Positions 51,893 to 60,600 of a DNA stretch of 64,000 nucleotides are shown piece by piece. Position 1 is the stretch's first letter. Every line of letters starts with the position of its first letter. Location: NCBI GenBank assembly GCA_964596345.1, contig CAZQSZ010000006.1, positions 343,701 through 407,700 of the forward strand, in the 5' to 3' direction. The notes under the pieces were generated by a model that was given only the letters and a program-made list of their open reading frames with translations, did no database searches and had not been told where the DNA came from. This DNA is from CADEDV01 sp964596345 (GTDB taxonomy: Bacteria > Bacteroidota > Bacteroidia > Chitinophagales > Chitinophagaceae). The position numbers and the translations under genes were made by a program.

Positions 51893-52666
51893 ATGAGATT
51901 CTTTACATTTAAACTCTCCGTTTTACTTTTTATAGCAGCGACTTTCCTGTTTTCCTGTTCCAATAAAACAGAGCAATTTGAAACAGAACAGATCAGCGAC
52001 TATGTAATACTGGCCCCGGGAAAATATATCACCTATCGTTTAGACTCATTGGTCTTTACCAATTTCGGACGTAACACAGAAATTCATAAGTACCAGGAAA
52101 AGCATGTGATCGATGCGCAGATCAATGATGGACTGGGCCGCCCTTCTTACCGTGTCTTCCGGTACCTGAGTGATTCTACTGCTTCAACCCCCTGGGTACC
52201 GAATGGTTCTTATTTCATTACACCTTTAGCAGACCAGCTAGAAGTGATTGATGATAATAAAAGAGTGATCAAACTGCACCTCCCGATCAAAGAAGGTTTT
52301 AGCTGGAAGGGTAACCGTTTCCTCCCCAGCAATCCTTACGATTATATCAGTGTGAACAATAGCTACGATGATGGCATGGCGGACTGGGATTTTTATTACG
52401 AACCCTTTGAACCCACCCTTACTTACAGGAATAAAACCTATACTGACGTATGGACCGTGGAAGCGGCGGATGAATCTTTCAATGTGCCCATTGTAAATGT
52501 GGATGGATATGGTTCAAGAGTACGGTCAGTAGATAAATACTCCAAAAATATCGGCCTTGTATACCGTGAATATGAACTCTGGGAATACCAGCCGAATACC
52601 GGTCAGCCCGGTGGCCCTTTTAAAACAGGGTTTGGGCTTACCATGTGGATGGTGGACCACAATTAG
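51893..52666 (+). CDS. Lipoprotein of unknown function
   Basis: 257 residues. The signal peptide ends in a lipobox (ATFLFSC, Cys near residue 22) followed by SNKTEQF, so the protein is lipid-anchored. The mature part contains WVPNGSYFITPLADQLEVIDDNKRVIKLHLPIKEGFSWKGN and a WDFYYEP motif, a pattern seen in several uncharacterised Bacteroidota lipoproteins. No catalytic motif. It precedes the exported subtilase gene by 47 bases on the same strand; a shared transcript is possible. Confidence 0.75.
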   Translation: MRFFTFKLSVLLFIAATFLFSCSNKTEQFETEQISDYVILAPGKYITYRLDSLVFTNFGRNTEIHKYQEKHVIDAQINDGLGRPSYRVFRYLSDSTASTPWVPNGSYFITPLADQLEVIDDNKRVIKLHLPIKEGFSWKGNRFLPSNPYDYISVNNSYDDGMADWDFYYEPFEPTLTYRNKTYTDVWTVEAADESFNVPIVNVDGYGSRVRSVDKYSKNIGLVYREYELWEYQPNTGQPGGPFKTGFGLTMWMVDHN

Positions 52667-52713
52667 TTTATCCGGGATTGGCTAACTTCATGTCGGCAAA
52701 ATGCTGAGAACTG

Positions 52714-54729
52714 ATGAAACGAATTCTACCGCTTTTACTGATCGTTGTTTCCATGCTGTCAACAAGCACCCTTGACGCACAGTTTACCCGCTATATCGTA
52801 AAGCTAAAGAACAAAGGAGGTTCTCCTTATTCATTCAGCAGCCCTTTGAATTATTTATCACAAAGAGCCATTGACCGCAGAACAAGATATGGCATTGCGA
52901 TCGACAGCACAGACCTCCCGGTTACGCCTGCCTATATCACCCAGATCGCCAATGTTCCGAATGTCATCATACTGAATGCTTCCCGCTGGTTGAATTCTGT
53001 TTCCATTTTAACCACCGACGCTAATGCGATTACTACCATCAATGGTTTTGCTTTTGTGCAATCGGTATCCGGCATAGCTGCAAGAATAGCTGGCAATAAC
53101 ACAACAAGAAATAAATTTGAACTGGAAGAAACGGTTACTCCTTTACCGCCGGTTACCGGCAGGCCCTCGCAGGTGATGGCTGATTTTTTTAATTACGGCA
53201 CCAATTCATTTAACGAGATCCACCTGCACAACGGGGAGTTCCTGCACAATATTGGTTTACGGGGGCAGGGTGTTCATATTGCCATGCTTGATGGTGGTTT
53301 TTTTAGTTACAATACATTAGATGCTTTCGACAGTGTTAATGCCAATGGGCAAATACTCAGCACCTGGGATTTTGTATCCAGGAATGCCAGCGTTGCCGAA
53401 GATAATTCGCATGGCATGCAATGTTTCTCCACCATTGCTGCTAATATGCCCGGGCAGTTTGTAGGAAAGGCCCCGAAGGCAAGTTTCCATTTATTCAGAA
53501 CAGAAGATGTGAGCAGCGAATACCCGATTGAAGAACATAACTGGGTGTGCGGGGCCGAAAGAGCCGACAGTGTTGGTTGTGATGTAATTTCTTCTTCGGT
53601 GGGATATTATGATTTCGACAATGCAGTTTTCAATTATACATTCAGCAATATGGATGGCAACAGCACTACCTGCTCCATCGGTGCTGACCTGGCTGCTAAA
53701 AAAGGATTATTGGTTTTTAACTCAGCCGGCAATGAAGGCAACAACAGCTGGGGTCGTATCATTGCACCTTCTGACGGCGATAGTGTCGTTGCAGTGGGTG
53801 CTGTTAATACGTCGGGGGTACCGGGTTCTTTTACCAGTCGTGGCCCTTCTGCAGACGGGCAAGTAAAACCCAATGTTTCCTCGGTTGGTGTGGGTGCTGT
53901 TGTTCAATCACCTTCCAACACGATCGGGACCAACAACGGAACCTCATTCGCCGCACCTAATATGGCGGGACTGGGAACTTGTTTATGGCAGGGGTTTCCA
54001 GAGTTCAATAATATGAAGATCGTGTATGCGCTGCAGCAGGCCGGCAGTCGTTTTTCCAATCCCAATGATACCGTAGGATATGGCATCCCGGATATGAAAG
54101 CAGCATTCAGCAGTTTGCTTATTGATTATGCCACTTCTTCCGCTGTAATAACCAACTGCAATACCACGGTTAGCTGGAGCAGTAAAGATGTGGCCGCTAT
54201 GAAATACGAGATCGAAAGAAAGGCTCCCGGTGAATCCGTCTATACAAAAATTGGGGAAGTAAATCCTTCAGCAGGTGATATACTGGCCAATCATTCCTAC
54301 CAGTACAATAATCCATTGGTGAATATCGCAGCGGGAACGATTTCATACCGTATCCGGCAAATTATTGATACGGCTGCAGCTACTTTCACAGCGCTGTATA
54401 TTGACACGGCAAATGTGAGTACCAGTACCGGTTGTTTTACCACTGCCAGCAATGATCCTTCCGCAGTTAAAGAACTGGTAAGCGTACAACCCAACCCCGT
54501 TACAGGAACAACGGTATCAATCGTCATTGAAACATCTTATGCCATTATGAATATGCCAATTGCGGTTTTTGACGCAAAAGGTTCACTTGTTTTACAACTA
54601 AAGAGTTCAAAAAACACAGGAAAAGCTATACTTGATATCCCGGTAGCCAACCTGGCGAAAGGAAAATACTATATCAAAGTATTCAATAACCGGAAACAGG
54701 TGGGTGTCGCTGAATTGATCAGGCTATAA
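52714..54729 (+). CDS. S8 subtilisin-like protease with type IX C-terminal sorting domain
   Basis: 671 residues: signal peptide to about residue 22 (STLDAQ), an N-terminal region, and the S8 catalytic domain with D193 (HIAMLDGGF), H233 (DNSHGMQ) and S411 (NGTSFAAPNMAG), plus the oxyanion Asn in FNSAGNEG. A beta-rich domain follows. The C-terminal 85 residues (from VSVQPNPVTG to GVAELIRL) form a type A sorting signal recognised by the type IX secretion system. The mature enzyme is therefore expected outside the cell. PorQ at 6338-7399 belongs to that pathway. The 3' end overlaps the convergent methyltransferase gene by 6 bases. Confidence 0.94.
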   Translation: MKRILPLLLIVVSMLSTSTLDAQFTRYIVKLKNKGGSPYSFSSPLNYLSQRAIDRRTRYGIAIDSTDLPVTPAYITQIANVPNVIILNASRWLNSVSILTTDANAITTINGFAFVQSVSGIAARIAGNNTTRNKFELEETVTPLPPVTGRPSQVMADFFNYGTNSFNEIHLHNGEFLHNIGLRGQGVHIAMLDGGFFSYNTLDAFDSVNANGQILSTWDFVSRNASVAEDNSHGMQCFSTIAANMPGQFVGKAPKASFHLFRTEDVSSEYPIEEHNWVCGAERADSVGCDVISSSVGYYDFDNAVFNYTFSNMDGNSTTCSIGADLAAKKGLLVFNSAGNEGNNSWGRIIAPSDGDSVVAVGAVNTSGVPGSFTSRGPSADGQVKPNVSSVGVGAVVQSPSNTIGTNNGTSFAAPNMAGLGTCLWQGFPEFNNMKIVYALQQAGSRFSNPNDTVGYGIPDMKAAFSSLLIDYATSSAVITNCNTTVSWSSKDVAAMKYEIERKAPGESVYTKIGEVNPSAGDILANHSYQYNNPLVNIAAGTISYRIRQIIDTAAATFTALYIDTANVSTSTGCFTTASNDPSAVKELVSVQPNPVTGTTVSIVIETSYAIMNMPIAVFDAKGSLVLQLKSSKNTGKAILDIPVANLAKGKYYIKVFNNRKQVGVAELIRL

Positions 54730-55899
54730 TGGCTTTCGCAGCAAAGCAGCAAACATAGTATCCGCTTTCTTATCATAACCTTTTAGTACTTCCATCCTGG
54801 CCAGTTCAAGATGGAATTTTTCTTTTAAGATGTCAATCATTTCCTCATTCTCTTTTTTGAAAACCGAACAGGTAATATAAAGAAAGTACCCTCCCCTTTT
54901 TAAATGCGGTAACACATTCCCAACTATCCGTTGCTGTAATGCAGCGTACTTATTGATCTTTTCTTCATTGAAATAATAAAGTTGTTCTGGCGTCCGGCTC
55001 CAGGTGCCGCTGCCGGAACACGGAACATCCGCTATGACCAGGTCAAACGGAGAGTTGGGGATAGCCGGTACTGACCGGGAAAGGTCCGCTACAAAATTTT
55101 TATAGTGTTTTATGCCTGCTTCATTGAACCGTTTGCGAAGGTTCACCAGAATAGATTCCCTGATATCAGATACGGTAAGATCAATATTGTTGTTATGATC
55201 ATATAACATGATGGACTTGCCTCCACTGGCAGCACAGCAATCCCAAACGGAAAGTTTGAAGTTTGAAGTTCCGGGTTTGAAGTTTTGTAAAAACTCTCCC
55301 ACCTTTTGTGAACTGTAATCCTGCACCACTGCTTCCTTATTCAATTCAATGACTTCATCAATCTTGGAAGCATTCGGTAGTGCCAGGCAGTCATCACCCA
55401 GCTTATGAAATAGGATATTTGCTTTTTTAAGTTTATCCTGCACCACAGCAAATTTTCCGGGTCTTACCCGCAGGAAAAGATCAGGTTGTACAAAAAAAGA
55501 AAAAACGAAATCCTTAGAATCAATTCCTTCACTCAGTTCAGCAAGCCAGGGAAAAAGAGCAGCAGGTTGCAGCGATATACCTGCTGCTTTACATTTATCT
55601 TCAAAGCTATAAGCGATTTTTTCATTCCACTCCGGTTTTAGCTCCGCCAGCATTTCATCGGATTTAACTGAACAAAGAAATAAGGCCAGTAATATTCTTT
55701 CTTCAACTGACATTTCTGTAACTGCCTGCCCTAGCCTGAAGTAACAATAACAGAGGTGACTGATCTGCTTCCTGTCTTTGGAGCCATACTTTTTATTCGC
55801 AGCGAAGATTTTTTTAATAAAGGACCCAAATGGTTCTTCCCCGGTATAATCCAGCAGAATTTCTTTGGCAGAATTGATATAAGAATGAAAGCGGCTCAC
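54724..55899 (-). CDS. RsmB/NOP-family SAM-dependent RNA methyltransferase
   Basis: 391-residue RNA cytosine-C5 methyltransferase candidate, probably for 16S rRNA. The N-terminal 130 residues resemble a NusB-like or PUA-like substrate-binding part. Motif I is VWDCCAASGGKSIMLYD, followed by LTVSDIRESIL, motif IV with the catalytic Cys in ADVPCSGSGTWSRTPE, and YITCSVFKKENEE with the second Cys. The start is GTG at 55899; no ATG is near. A 7-bp repeat tract (55254-55288) is inserted in frame just before motif I and encodes NFKPGTSNFKLS. Confidence 0.88.
   Translation of the reverse strand: MSRFHSYINSAKEILLDYTGEEPFGSFIKKIFAANKKYGSKDRKQISHLCYCYFRLGQAVTEMSVEERILLALFLCSVKSDEMLAELKPEWNEKIAYSFEDKCKAAGISLQPAALFPWLAELSEGIDSKDFVFSFFVQPDLFLRVRPGKFAVVQDKLKKANILFHKLGDDCLALPNASKIDEVIELNKEAVVQDYSSQKVGEFLQNFKPGTSNFKLSVWDCCAASGGKSIMLYDHNNNIDLTVSDIRESILVNLRKRFNEAGIKHYKNFVADLSRSVPAIPNSPFDLVIADVPCSGSGTWSRTPEQLYYFNEEKINKYAALQQRIVGNVLPHLKRGGYFLYITCSVFKKENEEMIDILKEKFHLELARMEVLKGYDKKADTMFAALLRKPL
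55254..55288 (-). repeat. Heptanucleotide tract inside the RsmB-like gene
   Basis: Five contiguous 7-base units on the plus strand: GTTTGAA, GTTTGAA, GTTCCGG, GTTTGAA, GTTTTGT. The reading frame stays open and encodes FKPGTSNFKL immediately upstream of methyltransferase motif I. Confidence 0.8.
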
Positions 55900-55912
55900 C
55901 CGGCAAAGAAAA

Positions 55913-55937
55913 CAAAAAGGGCCGCAACTTGCAGCCC
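55913..55937 (-). terminator. Terminator of sucB
   Basis: GGGCCGC (55919-55925) pairs with GCAGCCC (55931-55937), with one G-U pair in the minus-strand RNA. It is followed by a U run (plus-strand AAAAAGG). Confidence 0.7.
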
Positions 55938-55960
55938 CCTGAAGATTTTATTTATTGCTA

Positions 55961-57190
55961 TTATAATTCCAGCAAGGTCTTCACCGGGTCTTTACCGATC
56001 AGTAATTGCTCGGGATTCTCCAGCAATTCTTTTACCCGTACCAGGAAACTTACTGATTCCCGGCCATCAATAATGCGGTGATCATAACTGAGTGCCAGGT
56101 ACATCATCGGTCTTACCACCACTTGTCCATTTACCACCATTGGCCTGTCCTGTATCTTATGCATACCAAGGATAGCACTTTGAGGTATATTGATTATAGG
56201 TGTACTCATCAACGAACCAAACACACCACCATTGGTAATGGTGAAAGTACCCCCTGTCAGTTCTTCGGTGGTCAGTTTGCTGTCTCTTGCTTTGCCGGCC
56301 AGTTCCACCACTTTCTTTTCAATATCTGCCATGCTCATACTTTCCACGTTACGCATCACCGGCACCGTCAATCCTCTTGGCGTACTTACAGCAATGCTGA
56401 TATCAGCATAATCATGATAGACGAGCTGATCGCCATCTATGTACGCATTCACCGAAGGCCATTCAGCTAATGCCACCGCACAGGCTTTGGCAAAAAAACT
56501 CATGAAGCCCAGGCCAACACCATGCATTTCTTTGAACTTATCCTTATGCTTATTTCTTATTTCCATGATCCGGCCCATATCCACTTCATTGAATGTGGTA
56601 AGCATGGCCGTTGTATTCTTTGCTTCCACCAGTCTTCTCGAAATGGTCTTACGAAGATTGCTCATCTTCTCGGTACGAACATTACGGGAATATAATTCAG
56701 CACCCGCAAAAGCCTTCTTCCCCGGATTGGATAGAGCTGCCAGCACATCATCTTTCATGATCTTACCCTGGTAGCCGCTTGGCGTTACCGATTTGGGATC
56801 TACTTTCTTATCAGCAATGATGGCAGAAGCAACCGGAGATGCCTTGATATCATTAGGAACTGAGGTAACAGGTGCCGTTGTAGTAGCAGGCTTTGCAGTC
56901 TCCGTTTTCGGCGCACTGGCAGTTTCTGCTTTCGGGGTTACGGCAGGTTTTGCAGCTGTCTCATCAATACTGGCCAGCAGGTCGCCGATCTTAATAGTAT
57001 CACCTTCGTTTACGGGACCCAGTTTTAATATACCGGCCTGCTCCGCATTTACTTCAAAAGTAGCTTTCTCACTTTCCAGTTCGGCAATCACCTCATCTCT
57101 TTCCACATACTCCCCATCCTTCTTATTCCATTTCAATAAAGTGACTTCGCTAATCGATTCTCCTACCGTTGGTACTTTTATATCAATCAT
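55961..57190 (-). CDS. sucB: Dihydrolipoyllysine-residue succinyltransferase (2-oxoglutarate dehydrogenase E2)
   Basis: E2 core of the 2-oxoglutarate dehydrogenase complex. The single lipoyl domain is at residues 1-75, with the modified Lys in ELESEKATFEV. An Ala/Pro/Lys/Thr-rich linker follows (about 80-120). The peripheral-subunit-binding domain lies near 115-150 (SPVASAIIADKKVDPKSV). The catalytic acyltransferase domain ends with the active-site YDHRIIDGRESVSFL. 409 residues is the normal length. It lies 25 bases downstream of sucA in the same operon. Confidence 0.97.
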   Translation of the reverse strand: MIDIKVPTVGESISEVTLLKWNKKDGEYVERDEVIAELESEKATFEVNAEQAGILKLGPVNEGDTIKIGDLLASIDETAAKPAVTPKAETASAPKTETAKPATTTAPVTSVPNDIKASPVASAIIADKKVDPKSVTPSGYQGKIMKDDVLAALSNPGKKAFAGAELYSRNVRTEKMSNLRKTISRRLVEAKNTTAMLTTFNEVDMGRIMEIRNKHKDKFKEMHGVGLGFMSFFAKACAVALAEWPSVNAYIDGDQLVYHDYADISIAVSTPRGLTVPVMRNVESMSMADIEKKVVELAGKARDSKLTTEELTGGTFTITNGGVFGSLMSTPIINIPQSAILGMHKIQDRPMVVNGQVVVRPMMYLALSYDHRIIDGRESVSFLVRVKELLENPEQLLIGKDPVKTLLEL

Positions 57191-57215
57191 AAATATTCTC
57201 GTTTCTTATTCAAAG

Positions 57216-59972
57216 TTATATGCTAAATGCTGTTTCTATGATCTCTCCCTGCTCCTGCTGGTGTACTTTATTGTACCCCGTGGCTGTGGACGCCGAAGGC
57301 TGACGGCTGATCACCCCATAGTTAATACTCTTCAGGTTCATTTGCAGGAAGGATGCAGCTCCCATGTTCAGCGGTTCTTCCTGTACCCAGAACCAGGTGG
57401 CTTTGCTGTATTTCTGGTATAATGCTTCCAATTGTTTATATGGCAGCGGGTACAATTGTTCCACCCGGATGATCGCAATATCTGTTCTTCCTTCTTTCTG
57501 CTGGCGTTCAGCCATATCGAAATAGATCTTGCCGCTGCAGAACAATACCTTTTTTACTTTAGCGGCATCCGCATAGCTGTCATCGATCACTTCTTTAAAA
57601 CCACCTGTTGTAAATTCTTCGATCCTTGAATACGTTCCTGTATGCCGGAGGTTCGCTTTCGGTGAAAAATTGATCAATGGTTTCCGGAAAGGCCATGCAA
57701 GTTGTCTCCTTAATGCGTGGAAGAAATTGGCAGCTGTCGTAATATTAGTGATCACCATGTTCAACTCAGCACACTGTTGCAGGAACCGTTCCATCCGGGC
57801 ACTGCTGTGTTCAGGACCCTGCCCTTCATAGCCATGTGGCAACAACATCGTTACACCCGACATCCTGTTCCATTTCTGTTCACCCGCAGAAATAAATTGG
57901 TCAATCATGGTCTGCGCACCGTTTACAAAATCACCAAACTGTGCTTCCCACAAAGTCAGTGCCAGGGGATTGGCCAATGAATAGCCATATTCAAAACCCA
58001 GCACACCATATTCACTTAATAGAGAATTATAGATCCGAAACTTCCCTGTTGCACCTGGAATATTATCTAACCGGTTATACGGCTTATCGGTGTTTTCATC
58101 TCTCAGTACAGCATGCCGGTGGGAGAATGTGCCGCGGCGAACATCCTGTCCGCTCATGCGTACATCTTTGCCTTCCTGCAACAAACTGCCATAGGCTAAT
58201 AATTCACCGGTGGCCCAGTCTACTTTATTTTCTGTTTCAAATAATTTTACCTTATCCTGTAATATCTTTTCCACTTTCCGCAATGGCTTGAAATCACCCG
58301 GCCATTGCATCATTGCGGTGAATACTTTCCTGAAATTTTCTTCTGTAATGGCGGTCACCGGCGACTGGTCAAAATCCCCTTCATTGGCATGCCGTAAACT
58401 TTTCCACCATAATTCCGGCTGCTGGTAATGATACGGTAATGGGTTTTGTTTTACTTCATCCAGTCTCTCCTGCAGATCGGCCCAGAATTTCTTTTCCATT
58501 TCTTTGGCCAGTTCCTGTGCATCCGGCTCACCGTTTTCCAGCAGGTATTTTACATACACTTCTCTCGGGTTCGGATGCTTATCGATCAGTGCATACAAAT
58601 GGGGCTGTGTAAATTTGGGATCATCGCCCTCATTGTGTCCGTGACGGCGATAACAAACCATATCAATAAACACATCGCTGTTGAATTCCTGCCGGTAACG
58701 GGTGGCAATCTCTACGCATTTTACCACTGCTTCCGGGTCATCTCCATTCACATGAAATACCGGCGCCTGTATCGCTGCGGCCAGTGAAGTACAATAGTCA
58801 GAACTTCTTGCATCGTCAAAGTCGGTAGTAAAACCGATCTGGTTATTGATCACAAAATGGATCGTGCCACCGGTATAGTAACCTTCAAGGTCACTCATTT
58901 GCAGCACTTCGTACACTATTCCCTGGCCGGCTACTGAAGCATCACCATGGATCAGGATTGGTAATATTTTATCAAAATCACTTTTATATAATACATCCGC
59001 CTTGGCTCTTGCAAAACCAACCACCACCGGATTGACCGCTTCCAGGTGCGAGGGATTCGGCATCAGCTTCAGGTGGATTGTTTTATCATTCATGGTTTGC
59101 AGTTCGCTGCCATATCCCATGTGGTATTTCACATCGCCACTTCCCATGGTTTGGTCCCGCTTGGCTGTGCCTTCAAACTCGCTGAATATCTGTTCATAGG
59201 TTTTACCCATAATATTCGCCAGCACATTTAGTCTTCCCCGGTGAGCCATGCCAATCACCACTTCGTTCACCTCATGATCTGCTGCTGTATTGATAATCGC
59301 ATCCAGTGCCGCAATTGTTGTTTCCCCACCCTCTAAAGAGAACCTTTTTTGCCCCACATATTTGGTATGCAGGAATTTTTCAAACATCACTCCCTGGTTC
59401 AGTTTTTCCAGTATTCTTTTCCGTTTGGCTAATGACAAGGGAACAGAAAATTTCTTTTCCATTTCGTCAGTCAGCCAGTTTACCTTTTGCTGGTTGCTGA
59501 TATATTTGAATTCAATACCAACATGGTTGGCATAAACCTTTTGAAGATGATTTAAAATAGTTTGAAGACTGGCAGCACCTAATCCCAGTCGTTCACCAAC
59601 TTGAAATGTTTTGCCAAGGTCAGCTTCTTCCAATCCAAAAAATGCCAGGTTCAGGTTTGCATCCCTGTCCCTTCGTTCCCGGATAGGGTTTGTTTTAGCA
59701 ATCAGGTGCCCTTTATTCCTGTAGCCCAGTATCAGGCGGTAAGCTCCAAGCTCTTTTCTCCAGTTCATTGCATCAGTCCCGGTAACGGTGGCTGCGTTCG
59801 TAACTACTGTATGACCATTTGATTCTGGCTTTGCAGCACCCATCGCAAAATCAAAACCCTCAAAAAATTTCTTCAGTTCCGGGTCAATGCTGTTGGGGTC
59901 CTTTACAAAATCCTGGTACAGGTTTTCAATAAAACCGGGATGGGAATTAGTGATATAGGAAAAATCCTTCAT
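57216..59972 (-). CDS. sucA: 2-oxoglutarate dehydrogenase E1 component
   Basis: TPP-dependent decarboxylase of the TCA cycle. From ATG 59972 (MKDFSYITNSHPGFIENLYQDF) the protein has 918 residues, the usual size. Family motifs include the N-terminal E1-tail FIENLYQDFVKDP, EGGETTIAALDAI, GMAHRGRLNVLANIMGK, HGDASVAGQGIVYE, the TPP motif NGDDPEAV and CYRRHGHNEGDDP. The C-terminal FVNGAQTMIDQFISAGEQKW and QEEPLNMGA complete the set. An upstream in-frame extension of 13 codons is not needed. First gene of a sucAB operon; the E3 gene is not in the window. Confidence 0.97.
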   Translation of the reverse strand: MKDFSYITNSHPGFIENLYQDFVKDPNSIDPELKKFFEGFDFAMGAAKPESNGHTVVTNAATVTGTDAMNWRKELGAYRLILGYRNKGHLIAKTNPIRERRDRDANLNLAFFGLEEADLGKTFQVGERLGLGAASLQTILNHLQKVYANHVGIEFKYISNQQKVNWLTDEMEKKFSVPLSLAKRKRILEKLNQGVMFEKFLHTKYVGQKRFSLEGGETTIAALDAIINTAADHEVNEVVIGMAHRGRLNVLANIMGKTYEQIFSEFEGTAKRDQTMGSGDVKYHMGYGSELQTMNDKTIHLKLMPNPSHLEAVNPVVVGFARAKADVLYKSDFDKILPILIHGDASVAGQGIVYEVLQMSDLEGYYTGGTIHFVINNQIGFTTDFDDARSSDYCTSLAAAIQAPVFHVNGDDPEAVVKCVEIATRYRQEFNSDVFIDMVCYRRHGHNEGDDPKFTQPHLYALIDKHPNPREVYVKYLLENGEPDAQELAKEMEKKFWADLQERLDEVKQNPLPYHYQQPELWWKSLRHANEGDFDQSPVTAITEENFRKVFTAMMQWPGDFKPLRKVEKILQDKVKLFETENKVDWATGELLAYGSLLQEGKDVRMSGQDVRRGTFSHRHAVLRDENTDKPYNRLDNIPGATGKFRIYNSLLSEYGVLGFEYGYSLANPLALTLWEAQFGDFVNGAQTMIDQFISAGEQKWNRMSGVTMLLPHGYEGQGPEHSSARMERFLQQCAELNMVITNITTAANFFHALRRQLAWPFRKPLINFSPKANLRHTGTYSRIEEFTTGGFKEVIDDSYADAAKVKKVLFCSGKIYFDMAERQQKEGRTDIAIIRVEQLYPLPYKQLEALYQKYSKATWFWVQEEPLNMGAASFLQMNLKSINYGVISRQPSASTATGYNKVHQQEQGEIIETAFSI

Positions 59973-60105
59973 GAAAACGGGAATTAGGGAGTTGGTGAAA
60001 TCGGGGCACAAATATCGCTGAAAAAAACGAAAATCCGGGTTCAGATAAGGGTTTTAGAAAGGCTTGTGGACCAGCAGTATATCTTTGGGCATCGTCCCTT
60101 GCGAC

Positions 60106-60128
60106 GCCTGCCTGTCCGGTAGGCAGGC
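60106..60128. repeat. GCCTGCCT/AGGCAGGC palindrome
   Basis: Perfect 8-base stem (60106-60113 with 60121-60128) and 7-base loop in the sucA-rpsT intergenic region. The same core as the ssb leader palindrome at 40831-40846, suggesting a dispersed palindromic repeat. Confidence 0.65.
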
Positions 60129-60182
60129 TCCGTTCAGGCTCCGGTCCACTATCCGGCTTTTTGGGAATAAACTTTCCCGAAA

Positions 60183-60214
60183 TTTGGTGAATAAGGGCTC
60201 CGGCCTTACCTTTG
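60183..60214 (+). promoter_or_regulatory. rpsT promoter (TTTG-N20-TACCTTTG)
   Basis: TTTG at 60183-60186, exactly 20 bases, then TACCTTTG at 60207-60214: a full match to the Bacteroidota primary sigma consensus TTTG/TAnnTTTG. It lies 21 bases upstream of the rpsT ATG, giving a short leader. Confidence 0.75.
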
Positions 60215-60235
60215 CCGTCCTTAAAATTGATATAG

Positions 60236-60496
60236 ATGGCTAATCACAAGGCAACAAAAAAAGATGTACGTCAGGCTGCTAAACGCCGGGAAAGAAACAA
60301 ATACAATGGCAAAACCACCCGTAATGCCATCCGTGACCTGAAAGCAGCAAAAGGAAAGGAAATGGCAGAGAAATTTCCTGAAGTTGCCGGTATGATCGAC
60401 AAATTAGCTAAACGTGGTGTTATCCATAAGAACAAAGCTTCTAACCTGAAGAGCAAATTAGCAAGAAAAGCTAATGCCGCTGCTGCAGCTAAATAA
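60236..60496 (+). CDS. rpsT: 30S ribosomal protein S20
   Basis: Small basic 16S-binding ribosomal protein of 86 residues: MANHKATKKDVRQAAKRRERN, then RNAIRDLKAAKG, GMIDKLAKRGVIHKNKASNLKSKL and an Ala/Lys tail. Length and sequence are typical. It has its own consensus promoter and a strong terminator, so it is a single-gene unit. Confidence 0.98.
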   Translation: MANHKATKKDVRQAAKRRERNKYNGKTTRNAIRDLKAAKGKEMAEKFPEVAGMIDKLAKRGVIHKNKASNLKSKLARKANAAAAAK

Positions 60497-60516
60497 GTTG
60501 TTCGTATAAATTATTC

Positions 60517-60550
60517 AAAAGGCATCCTTTAATCAGGATGCCTTTTTATT
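60517..60550 (+). terminator. Rho-independent terminator of rpsT
   Basis: Twelve-base perfect stem (60517-60528 with 60535-60546, arms AAAAGGCATCCT/AGGATGCCTTTT), 6-base loop, then a T-rich run. Confidence 0.92.
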
Positions 60551-60600
60551 TTTACTACCCCGGCGAAAATCAACCGCTTCATTTATCTCAACTAATCATC

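Noticed and set aside
60538..60600. Upstream extension of the second M14 peptidase
   Set aside because: Reads through the rpsT terminator; the ATG at 60601 begins a clean signal peptide.
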